Shown one piece after another: positions 63,770 through 64,000 of a stretch of DNA of 64,000 nucleotides. The translations under genes were made by a program, and so were the position numbers. Origin of the DNA: a virus. The first letter of the stretch is position 1; each line of letters begins with the position of its first letter. A model generated the notes under the pieces. That model did not search any database, was not told the origin of the DNA, and worked only from the letters and a program-made list of their open reading frames with translations. The DNA is taken from positions 1 through 64,000 of IMG/VR virus record IMGVR_UViG_3300032053_000058; one strand, 5' to 3'.

Positions 63770-64000
63770 AACAAATCGAACTCGACAAATTCACCCTGGC
63801 CTACATCGAAGCCGCCCTATGGTCAAGCAACGATGAATCGGACGACAACGGCGGGAAACCGCTTGACGCCAATTACAGCGCCAGCGACATTGACCCTGAA
63901 ACTCTGGAAGCAATGGCCGCCGACTGCAAGCGTTTCCAAGCGGAAAACGGCACGGACATTGCCGCCGGGCCGGACGGTCCTGACTACACCCGTTATGAAC
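63766..64000 (+). CDS. Hypothetical protein, truncated by window end
   Basis: 78 residues are visible, starting MKQIELDKFTLAYIEAALWS; acidic. FTLAYIEAALW is a start I associate with small phage proteins of unknown function. The 3' end is outside the window. Confidence 0.7.
   Translation, partial: MKQIELDKFTLAYIEAALWSSNDESDDNGGKPLDANYSASDIDPETLEAMAADCKRFQAENGTDIAAGPDGPDYTRYE

Noticed and set aside
1-64000. Integrase, transposase or prophage attachment genes
   Set aside because: No tyrosine or serine recombinase motif and no insertion-sequence ends were seen; HNH genes are better read as homing-type.

Overview
The window looks like one contiguous part of a large tailed-phage (Caudoviricetes-type) genome. 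It is packed with about 120 mostly tiny genes that overlap by ATGA, GTGA, TTGA, TGATG or TAATG. It carries tRNA genes inside operons, a family A DNA polymerase, DNA and RNA ligases, several DNA methyltransferases, HNH endonucleases, two sigma-like factors, a ParB-like protein, a ClpP-like protease, a peptide deformylase and collagen-like fibre proteins. No terminase, portal, capsid or tail-tube gene is visible, so this is the replication, metabolism and accessory part of a genome longer than 64 kb. The host cannot be named from the sequence. Leaderless gene starts and sigma70-type promoters suggest a bacterium that tolerates leaderless mRNA.

Layout. 0-7.6 kb (+): a metallophosphoesterase, small membrane and secreted proteins, tRNA-Tyr, tRNA-Met (initiator-like) and tRNA-Asn, two collagen-like fibre reading frames joined at an 11-G tract, an LpxH-like phosphoesterase and a ParB-like protein. 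7.7-15.7 kb (+): DNA polymerase, MT-A70 and Dam-like methyltransferases, a PD-(D/E)XK nuclease, a C39-like peptidase, a sigma-70 family protein, a HAD nucleotidase and an ATP-dependent DNA ligase. 15.7-32 kb (+): many membrane microproteins and zinc ribbons, a radical SAM protein, an Rnl5-like RNA ligase, DeoC, a deoxyribosyltransferase-like protein, a RecB/Cas4-like nuclease, two more methyltransferases, ClpP and a DnaQ-like exonuclease. 32-51.7 kb (+): FkbM methyltransferases, an SPFH/band 7 protein followed by a terminator, tRNA-Glu, an RlaP-like nucleotidyltransferase, a P-loop kinase-like protein, an ECF sigma factor, endonuclease VII, peptide deformylase and AAA proteins. 51.7-52.36 kb is the one long gene-free stretch; it has palindromes and strongly skewed repeats and separates converging gene blocks. 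52.36-56.43 kb (-): a secreted Ala-Pro repeat protein, unknown proteins, a class II glutamine amidotransferase, HNH and GNAT. 56.59-64 kb (+): small unknown genes, most led by their own copy of a stereotyped promoter.

The most unusual signal is a roughly 30-bp module found 15 times: TTGACT, a 16-bp conserved spacer, then TAnnnT. In nine copies the ATG follows the -10 by 5-6 nt, so the mRNA should be leaderless. In six copies the TGA stop of the preceding gene lies inside the -35 hexamer. The same window carries an initiator-like tRNA(CAU) and a peptide deformylase, both of which act in translation initiation or N-terminal maturation. RNA ligase, an RlaP-like nucleotidyltransferase and phage tRNAs point to RNA or tRNA repair. 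DeoC, the deoxyribosyltransferase-like protein and the nucleotidase point to deoxynucleotide remodelling.
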